DNA of 64,000 bases from positions 1 through 64,000 of the forward strand of contig NZ_FPEI01000004.1 in NCBI RefSeq assembly GCF_900117415.1. Direction: 5' to 3'. This stretch comes from Hyphomicrobium sp. CS1BSMeth3 (GTDB lineage Bacteria; Pseudomonadota; Alphaproteobacteria; Rhizobiales; Hyphomicrobiaceae). The position numbers were made by a program, and so were the translations under genes. Every line of letters begins with the position of its first letter. The first letter of the stretch is position 1. The notes under the pieces are model-generated. The model did no database searches. It was given only the letters and a program-made list of their open reading frames with translations, and was not told where the DNA came from. This document shows, piece by piece, positions 41,962 to 50,453 of this stretch.

Positions 41962-42520
41962 GATGGCTTCCCGGCGCCGGTCGGGCCTCAGCGGCTCCTC
42001 ACAGACGCATAGTTAATCAGGGCCAAGCCGTTCGGCCAGCCCGGCACGTTTTCAGCAGAGCCACACTCGCGAGCGTGATTTCCCGATGAAGCGCTCGACC
42101 CAGCGGCCAAAGCGCCAACGCCGCGTCCATCAGATCCCCATGAGCATGTCGGGCCAACCTCCTAGAGCAAGCCATCAGGCATGACAAGCGTTCACCCGTC
42201 GCACCTCGGGCGCGGCGCAGGACAACGGAAAGGTCCGGCCTGGAAGCCCAGCGCGATCCAGCCCGGAACGCTCCTTCCAGCAATCCCCAAACTCGGAAAA
42301 CGACCACCCTGTTCGAGAGCTTCCTGGAGGAATGCGGAAGCGGCTCGACGCCACTCCCGAGTGTGGCGATCCGGAGCCCAGGCCCTGGGACTTGAGGCCG
42401 CCAGCTTCACCGCCAAGCGTCAGACGCATACCCGCATAGGCGGCGATGCCGGGCTGTGCGTAGCCGAAGACCTCCCAGCCCGAACGCAACTCGTAGGATA
42501 GCGCCGCGCTGAGCGCGCCG
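41962..42520. other. Gene-free stretch upstream of fdxA
   Basis: About 560 bases without a supported gene. On the minus strand near 42400-42520 a frame reads ALSAALSYELRSGWEVFGYA and then PGIAAYAGMRLTLGG, which resembles the end of an outer-membrane barrel protein and could be a degenerate remnant. The rest shows nothing. Confidence 0.35.
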
Positions 42521-43006
42521 CTATTTGACAGCGTCGCCGACGATGTCCTTGAGCAGCGTGGCGATGGCGGCGAGCGCCCTTTGAGACTCGCTGCCGCCGC
42601 GCTGAGGCGGCTCGCGGAAGCCAACGACGATCTCGCCGGGCTTGTCGACGCGCTCGTAGATGAAGATCACATAGGGACAGAAGCCGATATTGGCGGGATC
42701 GGCTTCCATCATCTGGCGCGAGAGCTTCGCCGAGCAGAAAACCAGGTACTCGGCCTGGCGATAGAGCTGTTTCGTCGAGCCGACGTCGGCCCCGGTACGC
42801 TCGAGCATCTGGCCGATGAAGCCGGTGTGATCGACGACGAGGCCGCGCTCGATAATCGCGTTGGTCAGATCGAACTTCACGTCCTCGAAGCTGCCGGCCT
42901 TGGAGCGCGTGAAAAGCTCGTCGGCTCTGGCGCCGAGCGGTCCGGTGACGACGAAGGCGATCAGGACGATCACGGCAAAGGCCAGCTTCTCGAGCATCGC
43001 GTACAT
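42521..43006 (-). CDS. Exported DUF302-like protein
   Basis: A 161-residue protein with a Sec signal peptide (cleavage near ARA-DE). The mature part has the DUF302-like order: an N-terminal NAIIERGLVVDHTGFIG helix, the YLVFCSAKLSRQMMEADPAN block, FCPYVIFIYE strand and a closing EIVVGFREP. The function of the domain is unknown; it probably binds a small ligand in the periplasm. GAGGTAACCC precedes the ATG. A second ATG at 42997 is possible. Confidence 0.75.
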   Translation of the reverse strand: MYAMLEKLAFAVIVLIAFVVTGPLGARADELFTRSKAGSFEDVKFDLTNAIIERGLVVDHTGFIGQMLERTGADVGSTKQLYRQAEYLVFCSAKLSRQMMEADPANIGFCPYVIFIYERVDKPGEIVVGFREPPQRGGSESQRALAAIATLLKDIVGDAVK

Positions 43007-43191
43007 GGGTTACCTCGCTGGCAGCCACTTCTCCGAGCTGCAGAGCCTATACCCGATAATGCGACCGGCGCCACGCTCAGCCCAGGCGCGCACAATTGGC
43101 CGATCCGCGCACCTCGACAAGATGCCGCCCCGCACTGTAGCCATGAGACCGGCCCGACACCGGGCCGACCGCCGGGGATTCCAAGGCCTCA

Positions 43192-44112
43192 ATGACCGTC
43201 GAGACGTCCGAGCGCGCGATACGCCTGCCCGTCGAGCTGTTCTTTCTCGCGGCCGTCGGTCTTTTGTGGGGCGCCCAGTTCGGCCTCACCAAAATCCAGC
43301 TCGAAACGCTGCCGCCCGTGACCGGGGTCGCGATCCGCCTCACCATCGCGGCGGTCTTCATATGGGCGATCGTCATTGCGCAGGGCGTGCGAGTGCCCAC
43401 GGCCCCGCGCATCTGGCGCGACTTCACGATCCAGGGGGTGCTGACCAGCGCCGGGCCAAGCGTGCTGATCGCGTGGGGGCAACAGTACGTCGACAGCGCG
43501 CTCGCTGCGATCCTGAACTCGACGTCACCGATCGTGGTGACGATCATCACGCTCCTCTACACACGCCAGGAGAGCATCGGACCGAAGCGCTTTCTCGGGC
43601 TCGCGATCGGCCTCGGCGGTGTCGTCACGGTGATCGGCTTTGGCGCGCTCGAGGGGCTCGACCGCGGCTTTGCGGGCCAGCTCGTGATCATGAGTGCAAC
43701 CCTCGGCTACGCGAGCGCGACGCTCTTCGGGCGCCGTTTTACGACCATCTCTCCCGTCGCGGCGGCGGCCGCGACCGTCACCTGCTCCGCCATCCTCATG
43801 ACCATCCTCGCCTTCATCGCCGAGCGTCCGCTCCTGATCGATCCTTCGGCCCGCTCGATGATGGCAACAGCCGCAAGCGGCATTCTCTGCAATGGTCTGG
43901 GCGTCACGATCTACTTCCGCTTGATCCGCACGCTCGGGTCGCTTGGCACATCGACGGTGAGCTTCCTCAAGGCCGCCTTCGGCGTCGTGATCGGCTGCTT
44001 CCTGCTCGGCGAGCCCTTCACGGCCTCGATCGCGATCGGGTTGACGGCGGTCCTCATCGGCGTCGCCGCCGTGAACGAGCCCGGCGCATCCAGGGGTACA
44101 GCCAGAGTATGA
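43192..44112 (+). CDS. EamA/DMT family transporter
   Basis: A 306-residue inner-membrane protein with ten predicted helices arranged as two EamA repeats; the first begins LFFLAAVGLLWGAQFGLTK, and the second MSATLGYASATLFGRRF. Members export amino acids, nucleosides or other small metabolites. AAGG lies upstream of the ATG. It overlaps the following MFS gene by four bases (ATGA), so the two are coupled. Confidence 0.88.
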   Translation: MTVETSERAIRLPVELFFLAAVGLLWGAQFGLTKIQLETLPPVTGVAIRLTIAAVFIWAIVIAQGVRVPTAPRIWRDFTIQGVLTSAGPSVLIAWGQQYVDSALAAILNSTSPIVVTIITLLYTRQESIGPKRFLGLAIGLGGVVTVIGFGALEGLDRGFAGQLVIMSATLGYASATLFGRRFTTISPVAAAAATVTCSAILMTILAFIAERPLLIDPSARSMMATAASGILCNGLGVTIYFRLIRTLGSLGTSTVSFLKAAFGVVIGCFLLGEPFTASIAIGLTAVLIGVAAVNEPGASRGTARV

Positions 44113-45314
44113 GCGCGCCGAAACAAGCGCGCGCGGAGCCACCGCTGCGCACGATCCTCCTGCTCGCGCTCGCCGCTTTTGCCGGCGCGCTCAACATCCG
44201 GATCAGCGATCCGCTGCTGGCGCAGGTTGCCGCAGGCTTCTCGACGACGATCGGGAGAGCCGCGATCATCGTCACGGCATTCACTGTTGGCTACGGCCTT
44301 TTCCAGCTCGCGTTCGGGCCGGTCGGCGACCGCTTCGGCAAGTACCGCATTGCGGGCATCCTCTCTCTCGCGGCCGGCCTGGCGACCACGTCGGCTGCGT
44401 TCGCGGCGTCGCTGAGCGATCTCACCATCGCCCGGTTTGCCGCGGGCGCGATGAGCTCGGCGGTCATCCCGCTCGCCTTTGCCTGGATCGGCGATGCCAT
44501 TCCCTTCGAGCGCCGCCAGGCCGTGCTCGCCCGCTTCCTTACGGCCCAGTTCACCGGGATCGTGCTCTCGCAGGCCGCCGGCGGCTACATCGGTGCCGAG
44601 TTCGGATGGCGCACTGTCTTCGTCGTTGTCGGCGCGGTCCATCTCATTGCCGGCATCGCGATGCTCGCCGAGCTCAAGCTCAATCCTGGGGCTCAGCCCG
44701 TGGGGGCGCCCGGCGCGAACAGCTTTCCCGCGATGATCAACGGCGCGCGTCTCATCCTTCGCCGCCCGTTCGTGCGCGTGATGCTCGTCGCCGTCTTTCT
44801 GGAGGCGTTCGCGATGTACGGCGCCTTTGCCTATGTCGGCGCCGACCTCGTCCATCGGCTGGGCGCGAGCTTTGCGGTCTCGGGCCTCGTACTCGCGGTC
44901 TTCGGCGCGGGCGCGCTCAGCTACTCGTTCAGCGCCCGCTGGCTGCTCTCCCGGCTCGACGAGCGCGGCCTCGTGACGCTCGGCGGTGCGATCATTGCTG
45001 CGGGGTTCGTGCTTCTGGCGGTCGCTCCCTCGATCGGCGTGGCAATCCCGGCCATGGTGCTGCTCGGCCTCGGCTTCTACATGTTCCACAACACCCTGCA
45101 GACGAACGCCACCCAGATGGCCCCCGAGGCGCGTGGCTTGGCAGTCTCGCTGTTCGCCTTCTTCCTTTTCATCGGCCAGTCCATCGGCGTGGCGCTCGCG
45201 GCCCCCTTTGTCGACCACGTCGGCGCGCCACCGGTTTACCTGGCTGCGGCCATTCTGCTGCCGCTGACAGCCCTGTGGTTCCGCCGACGCCTCGCCATGC
45301 GCGATCCCGTCTGA
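44109..45314 (+). CDS. MFS transporter
   Basis: A 401-residue protein with 12 predicted helices. The loop 2-3 motif GPVGDRFGKYRI is the MFS motif A, and FEWR-type FGWRTVFVVVGAVHL follows helix 5. It resembles drug/sugar efflux permeases of the AraJ/YdhP-like group. The frame is open far upstream; the ATG at 44109 overlapping the DMT stop is the only sensible start. Coupling two unrelated exporters suggests a shared inducer. Confidence 0.88.
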   Translation: MSAPKQARAEPPLRTILLLALAAFAGALNIRISDPLLAQVAAGFSTTIGRAAIIVTAFTVGYGLFQLAFGPVGDRFGKYRIAGILSLAAGLATTSAAFAASLSDLTIARFAAGAMSSAVIPLAFAWIGDAIPFERRQAVLARFLTAQFTGIVLSQAAGGYIGAEFGWRTVFVVVGAVHLIAGIAMLAELKLNPGAQPVGAPGANSFPAMINGARLILRRPFVRVMLVAVFLEAFAMYGAFAYVGADLVHRLGASFAVSGLVLAVFGAGALSYSFSARWLLSRLDERGLVTLGGAIIAAGFVLLAVAPSIGVAIPAMVLLGLGFYMFHNTLQTNATQMAPEARGLAVSLFAFFLFIGQSIGVALAAPFVDHVGAPPVYLAAAILLPLTALWFRRRLAMRDPV

Positions 45315-45437
45315 GGTCTGACGAATTCCCCAGCCCGCTTGCCAAGCCTCGCCTGAGACCCCATTTTCGTGGTATCTGGGACATACCCAAATCAGCCACA
45401 TGCGCGGGCCTTGAACCCGCACCATGGAGAGCGTTGC

Positions 45438-45827
45438 ATGAGCACTCCCCGCCTACGGCCCAAGGTTCTGACCCTGACGGACGCCGCTGCCCAGCGCGTC
45501 AAGTCGATCATGGCCAGCAAGGGCCCGTCCGTCGCCGGCCTCAAGATCGGCGTGAAAAAGGGCGGCTGCGCCGGCATGGAATACACCATGGAATGGGCCG
45601 ACAGCGTCGGGAAGTTCGACGAGGTCGTCGAGCAGGACGGCGCCCGCGTGATCATCGATCCGCAGGCCGTGTTGTACCTCCTCGGCACCGAGATGGACTA
45701 CAAGATCGACAAGCTCTCGGCTCAGTTCGTGTTCAATAACCCGAACCAGTCGAGCGCCTGCGGCTGCGGCGAGAGTGTGAACCTCACCCCCGCCCCCAAG
45801 GAGCGACTCGAGGCGCTGAAAGCCTGA
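45438..45827 (+). CDS. sufA: A-type Fe-S cluster carrier (HesB/IscA/SufA family)
   Basis: A 129-residue protein with the three conserved cysteines of A-type carriers: Cys44 (in GGCAGMEY) and Cys108/Cys110 (in ACGCGES). It receives and delivers Fe-S clusters. In many Rhizobiales this gene closes the suf operon; here no sufBCD is adjacent, so the symbol is by similarity. The start at 45438 has GGAGAG upstream. Its stop overlaps the next start by one base. Confidence 0.88.
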   Translation: MSTPRLRPKVLTLTDAAAQRVKSIMASKGPSVAGLKIGVKKGGCAGMEYTMEWADSVGKFDEVVEQDGARVIIDPQAVLYLLGTEMDYKIDKLSAQFVFNNPNQSSACGCGESVNLTPAPKERLEALKA

Positions 45828-46405
45828 TGTCGGTCCTTGCGCTGCCGGCGCCCGCCGGCGAACCGGCCTGGGTTGCGGACGTGCTCCGCTACTGGCTCGA
45901 AGATCTCACGCTCGAACAGTGTTTCGAGAAGAACGACGGCATCGACGCCACGATCGCCGCGCGCTTCAGCGCCGTGCATGAGAAGCTTGCGGCCAATCAG
46001 GACGCGATCCGCGCGGAGGCGCCGCGAGAGTTGCTGGCCGCGATCATCGTCTTCGACCAGTTCTCGCGCAATCTCTTCCGCGGCAGTGCGAAGGCCTTCG
46101 CGACCGATCCGACCGCCCGGCGCCTTGCGCGCACGGCAGTCGCCGGCGGCCTCGACCAGGCCATGAGCAAGCGCGAGCGCATTTTCGTCTACCTGCCCTT
46201 CGAGCACAGCGAGAATGCCGCCGATCAGCAGCATTCGGTGGCGCTGTTCGCGCAGCTCGGCGATCCCAAGTACGACAAGTACGCGATGGCCCACAAAGTG
46301 ATCATCGACCGCTTCGGCCGTTTCCCGCATCGCAATGGCGCGCTCGGACGCGAGTCGACGCCGGAAGAGATCGCCTTCCTCAATGAGCCCATGAGCTCAT
46401 TCTGA
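45827..46405 (+). CDS. DUF924 family protein
   Basis: A 192-residue helical protein of the DUF924 family, recognised from VLRYWLEDLTLEQCF at the start, the IIVFDQFSRNLFRG signature, and YLPFEHSEN. It has a TPR-like fold; the function is unknown. The ATG shares a base with the sufA stop, so translation is coupled. It converges on rluD with only five bases between. Confidence 0.88.
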   Translation: MSVLALPAPAGEPAWVADVLRYWLEDLTLEQCFEKNDGIDATIAARFSAVHEKLAANQDAIRAEAPRELLAAIIVFDQFSRNLFRGSAKAFATDPTARRLARTAVAGGLDQAMSKRERIFVYLPFEHSENAADQQHSVALFAQLGDPKYDKYAMAHKVIIDRFGRFPHRNGALGRESTPEEIAFLNEPMSSF

Positions 46406-46410
46406 CGCGC

Positions 46411-47454
46411 TCATTTTGATCGGCCTTTCCGCGGTGCCGGCTTTTTGGCTGTCGGCCCGCGCAGCGCTTCGAGCACTGCAGAAAAATCCGCGGGCAGCGG
46501 GCTCTCGAAGCTGAGGCGCTTTCCCGTCACCGGATGCTCGAAGCCGAGGCCTGCCGCGTGCAGCGCCTGCCGATCGAGCTCCGCGAGGGCCTTCTGCGCC
46601 TTCTCGTTTAGCCGCTTCGAGCTCGACTTGAAGCCGCTGCCATAGACCGGGTCGCCGAGCACGGGATGACCCATGTGTGCGAGGTGCACGCGGATCTGGT
46701 GCGTGCGGCCGGTCTCCAGCTCCAGCTCGATGAGGCTCGCGATCGGCGTGCCGCTCTCATCGCGGAAGATTTCGAGCACGCCGTAGTGCGTCACGGCATG
46801 ACGCGCGGTAGGCCCCTGCGAGATGGCCATGCGCGTGCGATTGTGCCGGCTCCTTGCGATCGGCGCGTCGATGGCACCACGCGGCCGATCCGGCGCCCCC
46901 CAGACGAGCGCCACGTAGCGGCGCGAGAGCCGCCCGTCACTGCCGTGCGCAGCGAACTGCTCGGAAAGCCCGCGGTGCGCGGCATCCGACTTCGCGACGA
47001 CCAGCAGACCGCTCGTGTCCTTGTCGAGGCGATGTACGATCCCCGGCCGGCGCACGCCACCGATCCCCGAGAGGCTGTCGCCGCAATGCGCGATGAGCGC
47101 GTTGACCAAGGTCCCGCCGGCATGACCGGGCGCCGGGTGGACGACCATGCCGGCGGGCTTGTCGACGACAATGAGGTCGCCATCCTCATGAACGATGGCG
47201 AGGCTCGTATATTCCGGCTGCGGTTCTGCGGGCTCCGGCGGTGGCACGGCGACGACGTAGCGCTCGCCCGGTTTGACCCTCAGGCCGGGCTCTTCTATCG
47301 TCCCGCGCGCGCCCGTCACGCGGCCTTGCTTGATGAGAGCCTGCAGGCGCGCACGCGAAAGCTCAGCAATATGACTGCCGAGCACGCGATCGAGCCTCTG
47401 GCCGACGTCGGCCTCGGTGATCTCGATCGTGCGGATGTCTTCCGGGGCGGTCAT
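46411..47454 (-). CDS. rluD: RluA/RluD-family 23S rRNA pseudouridine synthase
   Basis: A 347-residue enzyme. An S4 RNA-binding domain (about residues 15-75) precedes the catalytic domain with [11 protein letters not shown], catalytic Asp144, and the later [16 protein letters not shown]. RluD modifies helix 69 positions of 23S rRNA. The C-terminal tail is Lys/Arg-rich. The start at 47454 matches the family; the upstream extension lacks support. It is divergent from the DUF6476-like gene. Confidence 0.92.
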   Translation of the reverse strand: MTAPEDIRTIEITEADVGQRLDRVLGSHIAELSRARLQALIKQGRVTGARGTIEEPGLRVKPGERYVVAVPPPEPAEPQPEYTSLAIVHEDGDLIVVDKPAGMVVHPAPGHAGGTLVNALIAHCGDSLSGIGGVRRPGIVHRLDKDTSGLLVVAKSDAAHRGLSEQFAAHGSDGRLSRRYVALVWGAPDRPRGAIDAPIARSRHNRTRMAISQGPTARHAVTHYGVLEIFRDESGTPIASLIELELETGRTHQIRVHLAHMGHPVLGDPVYGSGFKSSSKRLNEKAQKALAELDRQALHAAGLGFEHPVTGKRLSFESPLPADFSAVLEALRGPTAKKPAPRKGRSK

Positions 47455-47504
47455 GTCAGCGGGCGAACACCAGAGCGGCCGACAGCGCGGCCAGGAGTGC
47501 ATGA

Positions 47505-47891
47505 ATGCGCGACGACAGCGCCGGACCTGAGCAGACTGACGGAAAGATGACGGGCATCGTGCTCGGCGAGCGCCAGATCAAGATGCTTCGGGTCGCCGTC
47601 ATCGCCATGGGCGTCATTCTGGTGCTCGGGTTCATCACGGTCATCGCGCGCATTGTCTATCTCGTCAATCGCAGCAGCGATACAGGGACGGCGACAACAG
47701 TTTCCCAGCCGATCCGCGATACGGCGCGCCTCGCCCTGCCGCCCGGCGCGAGCGTGCGGCACATCTCGCTCGCGGGGCAGCGGCTCGCCGTGCACTATGA
47801 GAGCCCCGGCGGCAGCGGCATCGTTGTCCTCGATCTGCAGACGGGAAAGCCCGTCTCCCGCATCGAGATCGTGCCCGAAACACCCCGATAA
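47505..47891 (+). CDS. Small inner-membrane protein (DUF6476-like)
   Basis: A 128-residue protein with one membrane helix (about residues 28-52, AVIAMGVILVLGFITVIARI) and a periplasmic C-terminal domain of short strands (ASVRHISLAGQRLAVHYE, IVVLDLQTG). This protein divergent from rluD is a recurring Rhizobiales arrangement; the domain name is given with moderate confidence and the function is unknown. AGGAG lies upstream of the ATG. Confidence 0.7.
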   Translation: MRDDSAGPEQTDGKMTGIVLGERQIKMLRVAVIAMGVILVLGFITVIARIVYLVNRSSDTGTATTVSQPIRDTARLALPPGASVRHISLAGQRLAVHYESPGGSGIVVLDLQTGKPVSRIEIVPETPR

Positions 47892-47914
47892 GAAGAAATC
47901 CAGGGAGGAACGAC

Positions 47915-48919
47915 ATGAAAGCCTGGCAGATCGTCTCCGATGGCGGCATCGATGCCCTGAAGCTCGCCGATGTGGCGCCGAGCGCGCCGGGGCCTGGCGA
48001 GGTGCGCGTGCGCATGAAGGCCAACTCGATCAACTTTCGCGATCTTGGCACCATTCGCGATCCGGTCGCGCGCAAGCTCCCCTATCCGCGCATTCCGAAC
48101 TCGGATGGCGCGGGTGAGGTGATCGCCGTCGGCGCCGGGGTCTCAGCCTTCAAGCCCGGTGACCGCGTGGCCTCCTGCTTCTTCCAGCGCTGGATCGACG
48201 GCCCCTGCTCCATAGAGGCCATGAACAGCGCACTCGGCGGCGCCATCGACGGCGTGCTCGCCGAGGAAGTGAATCTCAACGCCGATGGCGTCGTGCCCTT
48301 GCCGGCACACTTCTCGTACGCTGAAGGTGCGACGCTCCCCTGTGCGGCACTTACCGCTTGGAATGCCATTGTCGAGGTCGGCCGCGTGAAGGCTGGCGAT
48401 ACCGTGCTGCTGCTCGGCACGGGCGGCGTCTCGATCTTCGCGCTGCAGTTCGCGCACATGATGGGCGCGCGCACGATCATCACCTCGTCGAGCGAGGAAA
48501 AGCTCGCACGCGCTCGCGCGCTCGGCGCCTCGCTCACGATCAACTATCGCCAGAAGCCCGATTGGGAAAATGCGGTGCTTGAAGCCACCGACGGCAAGGG
48601 CGTCGATCTCACAGTCGAGGTGGGTGGTGCGGGCACGCTGCCGCGCACGATCAGCACGACGCGCGTTGCGGGAACGATCAGCCTCATCGGTGTGCTCACA
48701 GGCGGGCAGATCGATCCCGCGACGGTCATGCGCAAGTCGATCCGCCTGCAGGGCATCTACGTCGGCTCGCGGCGCATGTTCCTCGACATGAACCGCGCCA
48801 TCGCGCTGCATGGGCTGAAGCCGGTCATCGACAAGACGTTCGCCTTTGCCGATGCACGCGCGGCCTATCATGCCATGCAGGCCGCGGGGCACTTCGGCAA
48901 GGTCGTGATCGAGATGTGA
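47915..48919 (+). CDS. Zinc-independent MDR alcohol dehydrogenase/quinone oxidoreductase-like
   Basis: A 334-residue MDR protein. The N-terminal catalytic domain shows SINFRDLGTIRD and the PNSDGAGEVIAVG segment; the cofactor motif is LLGTGGVSIFALQFA. Zinc ligands are missing, so it falls with quinone-oxidoreductase-like reductases. The substrate is unknown. GGAGG lies nine bases upstream of the ATG. It follows the membrane protein by 23 bases. Confidence 0.88.
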   Translation: MKAWQIVSDGGIDALKLADVAPSAPGPGEVRVRMKANSINFRDLGTIRDPVARKLPYPRIPNSDGAGEVIAVGAGVSAFKPGDRVASCFFQRWIDGPCSIEAMNSALGGAIDGVLAEEVNLNADGVVPLPAHFSYAEGATLPCAALTAWNAIVEVGRVKAGDTVLLLGTGGVSIFALQFAHMMGARTIITSSSEEKLARARALGASLTINYRQKPDWENAVLEATDGKGVDLTVEVGGAGTLPRTISTTRVAGTISLIGVLTGGQIDPATVMRKSIRLQGIYVGSRRMFLDMNRAIALHGLKPVIDKTFAFADARAAYHAMQAAGHFGKVVIEM

Positions 48920-48931
48920 GGAAAGGCGCCG

Positions 48932-49315
48932 TCAGGTCGATCCGACAAAGCGCGCAAGAATGCGGCCCGTGAGCGTTGCCAGGAGCAGGATCACGTACAT
49001 CGGGATCCCGATCAGGAAGAGCGCCATGGGCAGGAGCCCGAGCCCGGCGCCCGTCGGGTGAATGAGCATCATGCCGGCAATGTGGCCGCCGATCGCCCAG
49101 AGCGGCAGGCGCCACGCGCCATCCTCCGTGAGCGCGCCGGCTAGCCCGTGCAAGGTCAGCAGCAGCGGAACGCCGACAATCCAATACGGCGCCATGTCCC
49201 AGCCTTCGCGGACGCCACCGCCCGCCATGACTGGCATGAGCGAAAAGAGCGCCCAGACGCCGAAACCGGCGCAGGCCAGAATGGGACCGTAGAAGCTCTC
49301 GAGTTGCCGTGGCAT
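48932..49315 (-). CDS. Small hypothetical integral membrane protein
   Basis: A 127-residue protein with about four hydrophobic helices (near residues 10-30, 42-60, 72-90 and 95-118). No family recognised. The start at 49315 has GGAG six bases upstream; a GTG at 49327 is possible. It is convergent with the MDR gene and divergent from the exonuclease. Confidence 0.65.
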   Translation of the reverse strand: MPRQLESFYGPILACAGFGVWALFSLMPVMAGGGVREGWDMAPYWIVGVPLLLTLHGLAGALTEDGAWRLPLWAIGGHIAGMMLIHPTGAGLGLLPMALFLIGIPMYVILLLATLTGRILARFVGST

Positions 49316-49439
49316 GGTACGCTCCACACGTATTGCGTCCGCCAGAATAACGGCCGAAAGTTACGGAAGGGCGCAGCAGCATGGTGAATGAACTGCTTAC
49401 GCGTTGATCTCACAACGCCGCGCCCCCAGATTCCGATCC

Positions 49440-50453
49440 ATGCGCCCCGAGGAGCTCATCTGCCCGACGCCGCAAGGCCTCTACTGCCCACCCGCGGACG
49501 TCTATATCGACCCCATGCGGCCGGTGCCGCGTGCGCTCATCACGCACGGACACTCCGATCACGCGCGCGCAGGCCACGGCGCCGTCATGGCCACTGCGGA
49601 AACGCTCGGCATCATGGCCGTGCGCTATGGCGATGACTTCACGGAGCAGCGCCAGCCGGTCGCCTTCGGCGAGACGGTGAACATCAACGGCGTCGAGATC
49701 TCCTTTCATCCGGCCGGCCACGTGCTCGGCTCGGCGCAGATCTGCCTCGCGTGGCGGGGTTTCCGCGCAGTTGTTTCGGGCGACTACAAGCGCCTTCCCG
49801 ACCGCACGGCCGGCACGTTCGAGGTGATCCGCTGCAATCTCTTCATCAGCGAGGCGACCTTCGGTCTCCCGGTCTTTCGCCATCCGCCAACCGAGCACGA
49901 AGTTGCAAAGCTTCTCGAAAGCGTGGCGCTCTTTCCCGAGCGCGCGCACCTCGTCGGCGCCTACCCGCTCGGCAAGGCGCAGCGGCTCATGGCGCTCATC
50001 CATGACGCCGGCTACGACAAGCCGATCTACATTCACGGCGCCATTGCACGCCTCACAGAGTTCTACCGATCGCGCCACATCGCGCTTGGCGATATCCGTC
50101 TCGTCGCACTCGATGATCGCAAGAACCTCGGCGGCGCGATCGTCATCTGCCCGCCGAGTGCCATGCAGGAAGCATGGTCGCGCAAATTTCCCGATCCGGT
50201 CACCGCCTTTGCCTCCGGCTGGATGCGCGTGCGCGCCCGCGCCAAGCAAAAGGGCGTCGAGCTGCCGCTCGTCGTGTCCGATCATGCCGACTGGGACGAC
50301 CTCGGTCGCACGATCCGCGAGACGGGCGCGGAAGAAGTGTGGGTCACACACGGCGCCGAGGAGGCGCTCGTGCACTGGTGCGAGACGCAAGGTATCCGCG
50401 CGCGGCCGCTGCGACTCATCGGCTATGGCGATGAAGAAGGCGAGGCTGCATGA
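49440..50453 (+). CDS. Ligase-associated DNA exonuclease (metallo-beta-lactamase fold)
   Basis: A 337-residue metallo-beta-lactamase protein of the CPSF/beta-CASP-like branch. The metal motif THGHSDHARAGH is intact, with further ligands in HPAGHVLGSAQI, SGDYK and SDHADW. The opening MRPEELICPTPQGLYCPP is typical of this group. Such proteins are encoded with an ATP-dependent DNA ligase and process DNA ends in repair. A TTG at 49404 is an alternative start. It overlaps the ligase by four bases. Confidence 0.88.
   Translation: MRPEELICPTPQGLYCPPADVYIDPMRPVPRALITHGHSDHARAGHGAVMATAETLGIMAVRYGDDFTEQRQPVAFGETVNINGVEISFHPAGHVLGSAQICLAWRGFRAVVSGDYKRLPDRTAGTFEVIRCNLFISEATFGLPVFRHPPTEHEVAKLLESVALFPERAHLVGAYPLGKAQRLMALIHDAGYDKPIYIHGAIARLTEFYRSRHIALGDIRLVALDDRKNLGGAIVICPPSAMQEAWSRKFPDPVTAFASGWMRVRARAKQKGVELPLVVSDHADWDDLGRTIRETGAEEVWVTHGAEEALVHWCETQGIRARPLRLIGYGDEEGEAA

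Noticed and set aside
42861-44108. Long N-terminal extension of the MFS gene
   Set aside because: The 416 upstream codons are the shadow of the DMT transporter in another frame; the ATG at 44109 couples to the DMT stop.
43911-45425. A 504-codon open frame antisense to the MFS transporter
   Set aside because: Arg/Glu/Gly-rich shadow frame without motifs; the MFS gene on the plus strand is certain.
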